Notes: generated by a model from the letters alone, not told the origin. A DNA stretch of 34,330 nt from Candidatus Poribacteria bacterium (GCA_012267415.1 JAAXGN010000129.1:1-34330); one strand, 5' to 3'. Positions 16,651 through 24,692 are shown, counted from the first letter of the stretch. Numbers and translations: made by a program.

Positions 16651-19600
16651 ATGAACAAAGAAACAATCAAATCTGCATTAGCAGCAATACAAACCGGCGA
16701 TCTATTAGAGAAATCAAAACAACTCCTATCCACTTTAGGTTACCGCAGCGATCTCACCCTTGAACTCTCCGGTACCGTCCACGACTTTTTTGAAGTGTTC
16801 CCGCCACTGAACCCGAACACCAAATCCGAACAGCATTTCCGTGATAGTGCTGAATCCGCTCAGATTATCTTCCAATTTACAAAAGACGAAATCACGGATG
16901 AATCGCAGATGAACCTTTTTGACCCCGTCGCTTTTGATAAGGGGAATACAAAATGTTTTCTTTTCTGTGCAGTTGAGCTGAAAGATAACACCTACTCCCG
17001 CACCAAATATGCCGAGTTCACACGAGAAATCAACAAACGTCTGTTCGCACCAACTGTGATCATATTTCGTACCGGAGATCGTCTCACAATTGCCTTTGCC
17101 GATCGCCGTCCAAGCGAAACTGACGAAACACTTGATGTACTCGGACTGGTCACCCTCATCAAAGACATCCGCCTGAACAACCCACACCGCGCACATCTGG
17201 ACATCCTCTCCGAACTCTCACTTGAAGAATGTATCAAGTGGATAGACAAAAAGAAAAAATCGAAAAACTTTGACGGCTTACTGGCGGCATGGCTCGCTAA
17301 ACTGGACACCGAAGAACTCAACAAACAGTTCTATCGGAAACTGTTCACGTGGTATGAATGGGCAATAGAAACAGCAACGTTCCCAACAGACGAAAACCGA
17401 GTCTTAAAACCGGAGGAACATGTCATACGTCTCATTACACGTCTACTCTTTATCTGGTTTATCAAGGAAAAGGGATTGGTTGCAGATGAACTGTTTAGCA
17501 AAGCACAAATCCAGGACCTATTGACAGAAGATGACTTTGATAATGGTGATTCCTACTATCGCGCCGTGTTACAAAACCTCTTTTTCGCTACACTAAACAC
17601 GGAGATTGACAAACGGACGTTTAGCAAGGGAGGCAATCATAATCACCGTAATTTCTCGCGGTATCGTTACAATGAGCAGATGCGTGATCCAGATAGACTT
17701 TTGAAATTATTTGCTAAAACACCATTCATCAACGGTGGCTTGTTCGATTGTCTGGACAGTTTTAAGGCAACAAAATTCGGAGGTTACAGAATAGACTGCT
17801 TTTCTGATGTGTATTACGATCTGTTATCTGTTCCCAACCGCCTCTTTTATGATTCACAACGAGGATTGATTCCTCTCCTTGAACATTACAAGTTTACCGT
17901 AGAGGAAAACACACCGATAGACCAAGAAGTTGCACTTGACCCCGAACTACTCGGTAGAGTGTTTGAAAACCTACTCGCAGCCATCAACCCCGAAACGGGA
18001 GAAACGGCGCGCAAGATGACAGGTTCCTACTACACACCGCGCGCGATTGTAGACTACATGGTAGAGGAGGCATTAGTCGCTACGTTATCCGAAAAGTGTC
18101 AACCCACTGATACCAATGATGTCGCTTGGGATGAACGACTGCGCTATCTTTTTGACTATGCAAAGATGTTTGACGATGCAAGCGAATGGTTTGATGACAC
18201 CGAAACTGATGCGATTGTGAGAACAATCTCTGAACTCAAGATACTGGACCCAGCAGTCGGGTCCGGGGCGTTTCCAATGGGCATGCTCCACAAGTTGACC
18301 CTGGCACTACGGCGACTTGACCCAGATAACACCCGATGGGAAGCATTGCAGAAGCAGCTCGCTGGAAAACGCGCTACAGATGCCTTCAATACCCAAGACC
18401 AGCTGGAACGCGATGCTGAACTCACCGAAATCAGTGGCACGTTTGAACGATACCGAGATTCAGACTTCGGACGGAAGTTATACCTGATTCAAAACAGCAT
18501 CTTCGGTGTAGACATTCAACCGATTGCATGTCAAATTGCCAAACTCCGCTTCTTTATCTCGCTTGCGATTGAGCAGCAACCTGATAACAGCGCGGAGAAC
18601 TTTGGTATCAAGCCGTTGCCAAACTTAGAGACGAGGTTTGTTGCTGCGAATACAGTCATCGGGCTTAAAAAGCAGATGACGTTGAAAAGTCAAAAAGCGA
18701 GTCAATTGGAACAAGAGCTACATAACAACCGTGAGAAGCATTTCCACGCAACCACACGACAACAGAAGCGAGACTGCAAAGATAGGGATGAAGAATTACG
18801 CGCTGAACTGGCAGCAGAACTCCAGAGTCTTGGAGCATTTGCAGATGATGCAGATAACATCGCACAGTGGGATCCGTATGACCAGAATGCAAATGCAGAT
18901 TGGTTTGACTCCGAATTGATGTTTGGGGTTACCCATGGGTTTGATATAGTAATTGGGAATCCACCTTATATTAACATTGAAAATCTTCCCGTGACAACGA
19001 AGGATTATCTGTTTAAGAACTATCAAGGATGTAAAGGAAGAACAGATATTTATATCGCTTTTCTTGAAAAATCCATATCTATTCTTAATGGAAACGGGTT
19101 TATGAGTTTTATACTTCCTTATGCTTTCGCCATGCAAAAATACGGTGAGAAAATGCGTGAACTTCTGATAGAAAATCATAACATTCAAGAAATCGTGGAT
19201 GCCAGTAGTTATAGAATTTTTGAGAACGCTGTTGTTTATAATATCGTTGTGATCGTTGGAAGATCTAAGATCCAAGACTTAACTAAAGTCCGAATACATT
19301 ATAGTAATACTGATTTTGATGTGCGTGGTGGAAAAGAATTTTTGATTGATCAACATGCATTTGCTGAACTCAAAGATTCTCGCCTTGAAACAAATTCGGA
19401 TGTTTTTGAAAACCTCAAACTTAAAGAAAAAATATGGAAAAACGCTGTTCGTCTCGATCAGATTTGTCTTGTTGCTTATGGCGCAAGACTTAATCACCGT
19501 TCAGAAAAGTTGGGAAAGACTCACTACATCAGTCAGTCCGAAATTTCAGGCAGTAAACCATTTTGTGAAGGGAAAAACATTGAGCGTTACTCGTTTACTC

Positions 19601-20142
19601 AGGAAGGGTGGTTAAATTATACACCGGATGAACACTATAATCCGATGTTTCCAGAGTTGTTTGAGAACAAGAAACTTATGTTTATCAACGTTGTAAAGGA
19701 TCGGTTACGTTTTGCTTATGACAGTGAAGGTTTTTACAATAGTCATACAGTTGTTAACTGCGTTCGATTGGATTTGCTTTCAAATGCATCTCATATTTCT
19801 GCTCGCCGTGTATTGCGCGTTTCTGATACTGACTTCGCTAAGAAATACAATTACAAATTTCTTTTGGGCATACTAAATTCTAATTTCATAAACTGGTATT
19901 TCCGGTGTTTCTTAAGCGAGGGATTACACTTTTATCCGAATGATGCCAAAGAGTTACCTATCCCTGATGTATCACCTGAGCAGCAAATCCCTATTACTGA
20001 GCATGTCGATCAAATCCTTGATGCTAAACATACTGACCCCGAAGCAGATACTTCCGACCTTGAAAATGAAATTGATAAACTGGTATATGAATTGTATAAT
20101 TTAACGGAAGATGAGATTGCGATTGTGGAGGGGAGTGTCTGA
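16651..20142 (+). CDS. Eco57I-type N6-adenine DNA methylase of the defence pair
   Basis: The 1163-residue product has a long N-terminal region with 'FCAVELKDNTYSRTKYAEF' and 'FAPTVIIFRTGDRLTIAF', which I recall as conserved in methylases beside this helicase. The E-L-K could be the remnant of a PD-(D/E)xK site, but that is uncertain. A helical region follows ('RLITRLLFIWFIKEKGL', 'LQNLFFATLNTEID'). Methylase motif I is DPAVGSGAF at 533-541 and motif IV NPPY at 770-773. The C-terminal ~330 residues should be the target-recognition domain. It would protect host DNA and define the target site, with the helicase as the effector arm. Start ATG has AGGA about 12 bases upstream. The stop TGA lies inside the repeat word TCTGAATCGC, and the last 84 bases recur at 25106-25189. 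Confidence 0.9.
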   Translation: MNKETIKSALAAIQTGDLLEKSKQLLSTLGYRSDLTLELSGTVHDFFEVFPPLNPNTKSEQHFRDSAESAQIIFQFTKDEITDESQMNLFDPVAFDKGNTKCFLFCAVELKDNTYSRTKYAEFTREINKRLFAPTVIIFRTGDRLTIAFADRRPSETDETLDVLGLVTLIKDIRLNNPHRAHLDILSELSLEECIKWIDKKKKSKNFDGLLAAWLAKLDTEELNKQFYRKLFTWYEWAIETATFPTDENRVLKPEEHVIRLITRLLFIWFIKEKGLVADELFSKAQIQDLLTEDDFDNGDSYYRAVLQNLFFATLNTEIDKRTFSKGGNHNHRNFSRYRYNEQMRDPDRLLKLFAKTPFINGGLFDCLDSFKATKFGGYRIDCFSDVYYDLLSVPNRLFYDSQRGLIPLLEHYKFTVEENTPIDQEVALDPELLGRVFENLLAAINPETGETARKMTGSYYTPRAIVDYMVEEALVATLSEKCQPTDTNDVAWDERLRYLFDYAKMFDDASEWFDDTETDAIVRTISELKILDPAVGSGAFPMGMLHKLTLALRRLDPDNTRWEALQKQLAGKRATDAFNTQDQLERDAELTEISGTFERYRDSDFGRKLYLIQNSIFGVDIQPIACQIAKLRFFISLAIEQQPDNSAENFGIKPLPNLETRFVAANTVIGLKKQMTLKSQKASQLEQELHNNREKHFHATTRQQKRDCKDRDEELRAELAAELQSLGAFADDADNIAQWDPYDQNANADWFDSELMFGVTHGFDIVIGNPPYINIENLPVTTKDYLFKNYQGCKGRTDIYIAFLEKSISILNGNGFMSFILPYAFAMQKYGEKMRELLIENHNIQEIVDASSYRIFENAVVYNIVVIVGRSKIQDLTKVRIHYSNTDFDVRGGKEFLIDQHAFAELKDSRLETNSDVFENLKLKEKIWKNAVRLDQICLVAYGARLNHRSEKLGKTHYISQSEISGSKPFCEGKNIERYSFTQEGWLNYTPDEHYNPMFPELFENKKLMFINVVKDRLRFAYDSEGFYNSHTVVNCVRLDLLSNASHISARRVLRVSDTDFAKKYNYKFLLGILNSNFINWYFRCFLSEGLHFYPNDAKELPIPDVSPEQQIPITEHVDQILDAKHTDPEADTSDLENEIDKLVYELYNLTEDEIAIVEGSV

Positions 20143-20238
20143 ATCGCAGATTGCATAGGTTTTTAGTTATGTTCCCTCCTCTAACCAATTTCAGACGTAA
20201 AAAAACTCACCTATCAACTTCTCTATTTATACTTACCT

Positions 20239-20271
20239 TGCCAGTTTGGCAGAGCAGGTCAAATTGGCAGA
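20239..20271 (+). promoter_or_regulatory. possible activator-binding site upstream of the sigma-54 promoter
   Basis: TGCCAgttTGGCA (20239-20251) is a 5-bp palindrome. The word TTGGCAGA occurs at 20246-20253 and again at 20264-20271, 18 bases apart. It lies about 50-80 bases upstream of the -24 box, where enhancer-binding activators of sigma-54 often bind. This is a suggestion only. Confidence 0.3.
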
Positions 20272-20320
20272 CTAAAACGTTGATAAAACACTCTAATACC
20301 TATTTTTAAACGGTTTTCCA

Positions 20321-20338
20321 TTGGCACGAAAATTGCCT
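20321..20338 (+). promoter_or_regulatory. sigma-54 (-24/-12) promoter for the TIR cluster
   Basis: TTGGCACGAAAATTGCCT matches the sigma-54 consensus TGGCAC-N5-TTGC. The invariant GG and GC are separated by exactly 10 bases (GG 20323-20324, GC 20335-20336). Transcription would begin near 20348 and read the Cys-rich protein gene at 20493 and the TIR genes beyond. Such promoters need an ATP-driven activator, which is not encoded in the window. A small hairpin CGCTCA-ttatc-TGAGCG at 20421-20437 lies in the leader. Nothing else stands out in the 20143-20477 gap. Confidence 0.7.
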
Positions 20339-20492
20339 CAAGTTTGTCTGCGTGTACTGCACGTGGAATATAGTTTTGCGGAAGCAACGCAAATATATAA
20401 ATGGTTTTAAATTTTAAATCCGCTCATTATCTGAGCGATCATCCAAATCTATACATGAAGGCAGAAAGCCAGATTATTTGGAGGAAATAGAA

Positions 20493-20990
20493 ATGACAAT
20501 AGAGAAGTTTTGTGAGAATTTCCCATGTAAAGATAACTCTTCAGAGGTCGTCCGTAAACTAGTTAGTGAATTAATGCCGGATGAGAACAAGGAGGAAATT
20601 CTAACATTTTGGTGTGATGAAGGGGATGCTGCTAATGATAGAGAATCGAAACCGCTGTATTATATTGTGACAGACAAACGATTGTTTGAAATTTGCGTAG
20701 AAGCTGATTGCTTCAGTTACAAATCTTACTTTCTAAAGCATCTTAGCAGTTTTGAAGAAAAAGTTATACCTTATAGTAAGGACTCGTACGGCTGTAGGTG
20801 TTCTTCTTATTTTTTAGATGGAAATATGGGAGTGGAATCTTACACAATTAGATTTTCCTTTTCTGTTGCCGAAAACAAGGCAAACGAAGTAATATTCTCT
20901 TTAACAGCAACCGGGACTTCAAAGGATAAACGCTTTAAGGAACTACGAGATTTTGTGAGAGGTTTCTATAGTGCAATTGATGGTTTATAG
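20493..20990 (+). CDS. Cys-rich soluble protein of unknown family, partner of the first TIR
   Basis: I do not recognise this 165-residue protein. It has seven Cys, no membrane segment and no signal peptide. 'PLYYIVTDKRLFEICVEAD' resembles the strand pair of bacterial PH-like domains ('ilTdkRl'), followed by alternating polar/hydrophobic strands ('SYTIRFSFSV', 'NEVIFSLTATG') and a C-terminal helix ('KRFKELRDFVRGFYSAI'). A PH-like fold is therefore possible. GGAGGA lies seven bases before the ATG at 20493, which decides against the TTG at 20478. It is the first gene behind the sigma-54 promoter and is followed by TIR gene A after 105 bases, the same partner-then-TIR order seen twice more downstream. 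Confidence 0.65.
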   Translation: MTIEKFCENFPCKDNSSEVVRKLVSELMPDENKEEILTFWCDEGDAANDRESKPLYYIVTDKRLFEICVEADCFSYKSYFLKHLSSFEEKVIPYSKDSYGCRCSSYFLDGNMGVESYTIRFSFSVAENKANEVIFSLTATGTSKDKRFKELRDFVRGFYSAIDGL

Positions 20991-21095
20991 AATTTCTTGA
21001 TTTAAAAACACAGTTGAGTGAGTAAAATAATTTTAAATTCACTGACTAAGCAATAGTGAAGATTATTTCAGGAAATTAATACGGAGGACCGCAAA

Positions 21096-21761
21096 GTGGC
21101 AAGAAAAATTTTTGTTTCTTACAAACATTCTGATGATAGCGTTGAAAATCTGAACGGTGAAACAACTGCCCGCGCTTATGTTGATGAATTAATTGACCTA
21201 TTTGAAGGTGATGAAATCTATAAAGGGGAAGGTGATGAAGATTTAAGTGAATTCAAAGATGAAACGATTGAAACACATCTAAAAGATAAAATATACGACA
21301 GTAGTATAACGCTTGTTCTAATTTCACCAAATATGAAAGACGAATCCGAAAAAGAATCTGACCAGTGGATTCCTTGGGAAGTGTCATACTCTCTGAAAGA
21401 AATCACACGAAATGATCGAACGAGTCAAACTAATGGGATATTAGCAATCGTCTTACCAGATGAGGATTCATCATGTAGTTATTTTCTTGAAGAAAATACA
21501 TGCTCTGCCTGCAATCGCCGAATCCTACATACTAAAAAACTATTCCAGATATTGCGAGATAATATGTTCAATATTGAGAAACCAACGTATAGTAATTGTT
21601 CAGAACATCCGCCCAATACCGTATACAAAGGTTATTCTTCTTACATTCATTCTGTTAAATGGAGTGATTTTATAGAAGATACAGACAAATATCTTGACAG
21701 AACAAAAAAAATAAGAGATAACAAAGATGATTACGATATCACGAAAATAGTGAAAGATTGA
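21096..21761 (+). CDS. TIR-domain protein A (MTH538/ThsB-like TIR)
   Basis: The 221-residue product begins '[14 protein letters not shown]', the first strand of a TIR fold. It continues '[18 protein letters not shown]' and '[14 protein letters not shown]'. The last has W91-x-x-x-E95; the Glu is the expected catalytic residue of TIR NAD-processing enzymes. A CxxC at 136-139, with another Cys at 168, sits in a loop and might bind a metal. The C-terminal '[19 protein letters not shown]' also fits the DUF1863/MTH538 group, to which Thoeris ThsB belongs. Start is GTG at 21096 with GGAGG at 21083-21087. It would be expected to use NAD+ to make a signal or deplete NAD+ on infection. There is no ThsA next to it. 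Confidence 0.85.
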   Translation: MARKIFVSYKHSDDSVENLNGETTARAYVDELIDLFEGDEIYKGEGDEDLSEFKDETIETHLKDKIYDSSITLVLISPNMKDESEKESDQWIPWEVSYSLKEITRNDRTSQTNGILAIVLPDEDSSCSYFLEENTCSACNRRILHTKKLFQILRDNMFNIEKPTYSNCSEHPPNTVYKGYSSYIHSVKWSDFIEDTDKYLDRTKKIRDNKDDYDITKIVKD

Positions 21762-21801
21762 ATATGGTGTTGACAATGGAAAATAGCCAAAGAGGTGATT
21801 C

Positions 21802-22218
21802 ATGGGTAATTCGGAAAGGATTGTAAAGCATTTAGAAATGACACAAGCTATAATAGACCGTATGGGGAGGAACAGTTTTCAATTAAAAGGGTGGAGTATG
21901 ACGATTATCGTTGCAGCAACAATCTTAATCGCCAGAACGAGTTTGCCAAGTCCATTTTTTATCCTTGCACTTATTGTTCCTATCATTGTATTTTGGATTC
22001 TGGATGGTTACTTTCTTTGGCAAGAACGACTGTTCCGAGGGATTTATAATGATGTCAGAATACAAATTGACACTGATTTTAAGATGAATCTTAAAGAACA
22101 GAAGAAGAAACCAAATGGCAGATGGAGAAATGCTACTTGGTCCCGTACACTTAGAATATTTTACATCGGAGAGAGCGTTTTTATATTCTTTGTATTTGGC
22201 ATAAGCTTTTTTTGTTAG
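21802..22218 (+). CDS. multi-span membrane protein TM1, partner of TIR B
   Basis: The 138-residue protein has a short amphipathic N terminus ('KHLEMTQAIIDRMGRNSF') and then two closely spaced membrane helices (about 31-46 and 51-68). Between them and the C terminus lies a basic cytoplasmic stretch with 'WQERLFRGIYNDVR'. A third hydrophobic segment ends the protein (about 117-137). It is a clear paralogue of the protein at 23375, with the run 'NSFQLKGWSMTIIVAAT' identical. The layout, two helices plus a charged tail, recalls SLATT/S-2TM effector families, but I see no motif that proves membership. GAGGTGA lies about six bases before the ATG. The gene sits 40 bases after TIR A and 120 bases before TIR B. 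Confidence 0.8.
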   Translation: MGNSERIVKHLEMTQAIIDRMGRNSFQLKGWSMTIIVAATILIARTSLPSPFFILALIVPIIVFWILDGYFLWQERLFRGIYNDVRIQIDTDFKMNLKEQKKKPNGRWRNATWSRTLRIFYIGESVFIFFVFGISFFC

Positions 22219-22338
22219 AAATTATCTCGAAAAAATATACGAAACGCGAAAACTGGAGTTGGTTGTTGATAATAGATGGAAATATTCAGAAAAACTTTTG
22301 AAACATTTTCATCAAATATAAATGGAGGATAACCTAAA

Positions 22339-22965
22339 ATGTCTGGAAGGAATTTCTTTGAATTAGGACGATCTCAGGTCACTGATGCAGACAAAATTGT
22401 ATTCATCTCTTATAGAAACGTATGGCCTGACAAGAATTATGCCGAAGAATGCGCAAATATAGTCAAGAAAACGGAAGGTCTTGATATCTGGTTTGATAAA
22501 GAGAGCAAATGTCTAGAACAAGCGAACAGCGATGTTGAGATTGCTGGATGTATCGAACAGGGTTTGGATGTTGCATCCGCTCTATTAAGTATAATTGGAC
22601 CAGAAACTTTCACTTCCCCTTGGGTTCCTTATGAAACCGGAGGTGCCCGAGGACGACAACGGTTCGTTCAACCATTTCAAGATCAATCTGTGTCTACCCG
22701 CTTCCCAGGTCCGACCCCTAGTCCGCTTATTGCACATCTAATCATGTCAAAAGAGGTTCCTCAGTTCATAAAGCTAGGAACGCCTATTTACAACATAGAC
22801 GACGTAAAACCTTGGGCTGAGAGTGTAAAAGAAATTCTCAGAATGATTAAGGCCGGTTACTATTCTAGTAGTAGACTTCTAGAAAAAGCATATCGTTCAA
22901 ATGTTCCTGAAGACTTACGCCACTTGAACTGGAACGAAAGACTCAAGGAATATAGTTACATCTAA
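22339..22965 (+). CDS. TIR-domain protein B
   Basis: The 208-residue product carries 'ADKIVFISYRNVWPDKNYAEE' and 'EGLDIWFDKESKCL', classical TIR strand A and BB-loop region. Then 'VASALLSIIGPETFTSPWVPYETG' gives W95-x-x-x-E99, the candidate catalytic Glu. The C-terminal third ('LIAHLIMSKEVPQFIKLGTPIYNIDDVKPW') is unlike TIRs A and C, so the three are not simple duplicates. It follows TM1 by 120 bases. GGAGG lies about 10 bases before the ATG. It probably acts as an NAD-cleaving or signalling enzyme, by family knowledge. Confidence 0.83.
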   Translation: MSGRNFFELGRSQVTDADKIVFISYRNVWPDKNYAEECANIVKKTEGLDIWFDKESKCLEQANSDVEIAGCIEQGLDVASALLSIIGPETFTSPWVPYETGGARGRQRFVQPFQDQSVSTRFPGPTPSPLIAHLIMSKEVPQFIKLGTPIYNIDDVKPWAESVKEILRMIKAGYYSSSRLLEKAYRSNVPEDLRHLNWNERLKEYSYI

Positions 22966-23176
22966 CTCCCTGATAGGGTGAGAAAAATGAAAGTGCAATG
23001 CACATTCGTAAACGCGGCATCCTTATAGGGCGAATGTATCATTAGTCATATTAATTAAATGCTTTACAATATTCTCTTTAAGTGTATTTTCCATCATAAT
23101 ATAGAGATACAAAGTTCGTTTATATCGGTATGAAGTCTTAATAGAGAGGCATATTTATGACATCTCGTAATATTTC

Positions 23177-23205
23177 TTGACGGATTCATCCATAAATCGT
23201 ATAAT
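23177..23205 (+). promoter_or_regulatory. near-consensus sigma-70 promoter before TM2/TIR C
   Basis: TTGACG (23177-23182), 17 bases, TATAAT (23200-23205). The start site would be near 23212, about 160 bases ahead of the TM2 start. So the TM2-TIR C pair can be expressed separately from the sigma-54 driven part. The 408-base gap 22966-23374 otherwise holds only a short possible leader frame (23213-23278). An open - strand frame across this gap and TM2 is judged a shadow. Confidence 0.7.
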
Positions 23206-23212
23206 TTGGCAA

Positions 23213-23278
23213 ATGTCAGAAACTAACGAAAAGGTTCTTTTTATTTCTTGTTTCTCTATATGCCTGCCACTTAAATGA
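23213..23278 (+). pseudogene. possible leader peptide or decayed TIR start
   Basis: An ATG lies at the expected transcription start of the 23177 promoter and opens a 21-codon frame, MSETNEKVLFISCFSICLPLK. 'EKVLFIS' is how many TIR domains begin. After the stop, another frame stays open and ends 'VKVKEFPYDYTTRSKT'. This could be the frameshifted remnant of an earlier TIR or a leaderless regulatory peptide. Very tentative. Confidence 0.2.
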
Positions 23279-23374
23279 AAACAAGCATTTTGACGAAATT
23301 TTCGGTGTAAAGGTAAAAGAGTTTCCTTACGATTACACAACCAGGTCGAAAACATAGCGAAGGAGGATAAATCC

Positions 23375-23791
23375 ATGAGCGGACCAGAAAAAGTCATCAA
23401 GCATCTTGAAATGACCCAAGCCGTTATTAACCGGTTGGGAAGTAACAGTTTCCAGTTAAAAGGTTGGAGCATGACAATCATCGTTGCAGCAACAGTTTTA
23501 ATCGCAAGGCAAACCTTACAGAACCCATATATCGTCTTGGTGATCCTTATTCCCATTGTGGGATTTTGGATTCTGGATGGATACTTTCTCTGGCAGGAAC
23601 GGTTGTTTCGCCAGGTCTATAATGATATCAGACAGCAAGATGACACCGATTTCAAGATGGATGTCGGCAAGCACAGAGGCAAACCGAAATGTAGTTGGGA
23701 TTCTGCTATTTTTTCCGTCACGCTTGTTATTTTTTACTTGATTGAGATTGCGTTCACCGTTGTCGTATTTGCAATTGTTAAGTTTTTATAG
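23375..23791 (+). CDS. multi-span membrane protein TM2, paralogue of TM1, partner of TIR C
   Basis: The 138-residue protein aligns end to end with TM1 without obvious gaps: KHLEMTQA, then NSFQLKGWSMTIIVAAT, then 'FWILDGYFLWQERLFR' are shared. Differences cluster in the second-helix start and the C-terminal segment ('FYLIEIAFTVVVFAIV'). The conserved polar word GYFLWQERLFR after helix 2 may be the functional or contact site. GGAGG sits about 10 bases before the ATG. The TIR C gene begins 13 bases after the stop, closer than any other pair here, which suggests coupled translation and a physical or functional link. Confidence 0.82.
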   Translation: MSGPEKVIKHLEMTQAVINRLGSNSFQLKGWSMTIIVAATVLIARQTLQNPYIVLVILIPIVGFWILDGYFLWQERLFRQVYNDIRQQDDTDFKMDVGKHRGKPKCSWDSAIFSVTLVIFYLIEIAFTVVVFAIVKFL

Positions 23792-23804
23792 TTTATGGTT
23801 TACT

Positions 23805-24296
23805 ATGAGACACGTATTTTTTAGTTTTGATTGGGACGATGTTTGGCGTGTTAATCAAGTTCGCAATAGTTGGGTTGCAAAAGGAAGTTATACAGCAGCC
23901 GGTTTTGTAGACAGTGCCGAAATCGAAACGCTCAAAAGAAATTCCGATCAAGCCATCAAGAATTGGATAGGTAAGCAAATGGACGGTACTTCCGTAACTT
24001 GTGTGTTAATTGGAACTCATACCGCTTATAGTAGATGGGTAAAGTGTGAAATTGAGAAAAGCATTGAAAAGAGGAATGGTTTACTTGGAGTGTATATCCA
24101 TAATGTTAAGGACAGACACCGTTTGGCATCTATGAAAGGTGAAAGTCCTTTCAGACAACCACCATTTAATTTTGTACCCACTACTAATACAAATTTAGTT
24201 TATCCTTGTTGTTCATTTTATGATTGGGTTAATAATCATGGTTATCAGAATCTTGGCGACTGGATAGAAAAAGCCGCTCGACAAGCTGGTAGATAG
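23805..24296 (+). CDS. TIR-domain protein C (MTH538/ThsB-like TIR)
   Basis: The 163-residue product opens 'RHVFFSFDWDDVWRVNQVR', the form typical of ThsB-like, DUF1863 TIRs. It continues with 'GTSVTCVLIGTHTAYSRWVKCEI', giving W78-x-x-x-E82, then 'EKSIEKRNGLLGVYIHNVKD'. The C terminus contains a conserved-looking 'CCSFYDWV'. The frame is open further back into TM2, but ATG at 23805 gives the family N terminus. The Shine-Dalgarno is weak, as expected for coupling to TM2 13 bases upstream. By family it should convert NAD+ into a nucleotide signal or destroy it. Confidence 0.87.
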   Translation: MRHVFFSFDWDDVWRVNQVRNSWVAKGSYTAAGFVDSAEIETLKRNSDQAIKNWIGKQMDGTSVTCVLIGTHTAYSRWVKCEIEKSIEKRNGLLGVYIHNVKDRHRLASMKGESPFRQPPFNFVPTTNTNLVYPCCSFYDWVNNHGYQNLGDWIEKAARQAGR

Positions 24297-24313
24297 CAAA
24301 TCCATTTATTTTT

Positions 24314-24357
24314 AATCCGCGTCATCTGCGAAATCCGTGATAATCCGAGATTCAGAC
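24314..24357 (+). repeat. 'aatccgcg' type dispersed repeat
   Basis: AATCCGCGTCATCTGCG... ending ATTCAGAC. It is the first of at least five same-orientation copies between here and 26080 (others at 25001, 25261, 25850 and about 26039). Confidence 0.75.
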
Positions 24358-24402
24358 AAAAACGGTGACAATTACTTTACACACCCACACCTATTAAATC
24401 CA

Positions 24403-24431
24403 TTGATAATTAGCTCAAGTTGTGGTATACT
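24403..24431 (+). promoter_or_regulatory. sigma-70 promoter of the antitoxin gene
   Basis: TTGATA (24403-24408), 17 bases, TATACT (24426-24431). One mismatch in each box. The transcript would start near 24438, giving a leader of about 27 bases before the ATG at 24465. Such genes often repress themselves; no operator was identified. Confidence 0.6.
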
Positions 24432-24464
24432 TTTCTAAACTACTTGTAGGCAGAGGTGGGTACC

Positions 24465-24692
24465 ATGAAAACGGTATCGTTGGAGACTGACTATAAAATC
24501 AAATTGCCCCTTGACTGGGTAAAAGAATTGGGATTGGAATCGGGTGTCGTGATTGAAAGAACGGTTGATGGCATATTGATCCGTCCTTACGCTCCACAGA
24601 CGTGGGACGATATTTATACCGAGAAACTCAAGATGGGGAACCCCTCGGCATTAGACTTGTCCGAGGTGAGTGGTGATGCCCTTATCTTATGA
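24465..24692 (+). CDS. AbrB/SpoVT-like antitoxin, apparently without its toxin
   Basis: The 75-residue protein begins with a swapped-hairpin AbrB domain: 'KTVSLETDYKIKLPLDWVKELGLESGVVIERTVDGILIRP'. The acidic tail ends 'LDLSEVSGDALIL', like the toxin-neutralising tail of MazE/VapB-type antitoxins. AGAGGTGG lies six bases before the ATG at 24465, which decides against the GTG at 24456. Toxin genes of such pairs usually overlap the antitoxin stop. Here a small frame does so but does not look like an intact toxin. The protein may be a remnant or an orphan regulator. Confidence 0.78.
   Translation: MKTVSLETDYKIKLPLDWVKELGLESGVVIERTVDGILIRPYAPQTWDDIYTEKLKMGNPSALDLSEVSGDALIL

Noticed and set aside
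13167..20142. BREX or DISARM locus
   Set aside because: The marker genes (PglZ-type phosphatase, BrxC-type ATPase, DUF1998 protein) are absent; only the helicase-methylase pair is present.
23155..23556. Open - strand frame across the promoter gap and TM2
   Set aside because: It overlaps a conserved + strand gene and a strong promoter, and its peptide resembles nothing.
20321..24296. Classical Thoeris system
   Set aside because: TIRs A and C resemble ThsB, but no ThsA (SIR2/SLOG or macro-TM form) is encoded in the cluster.
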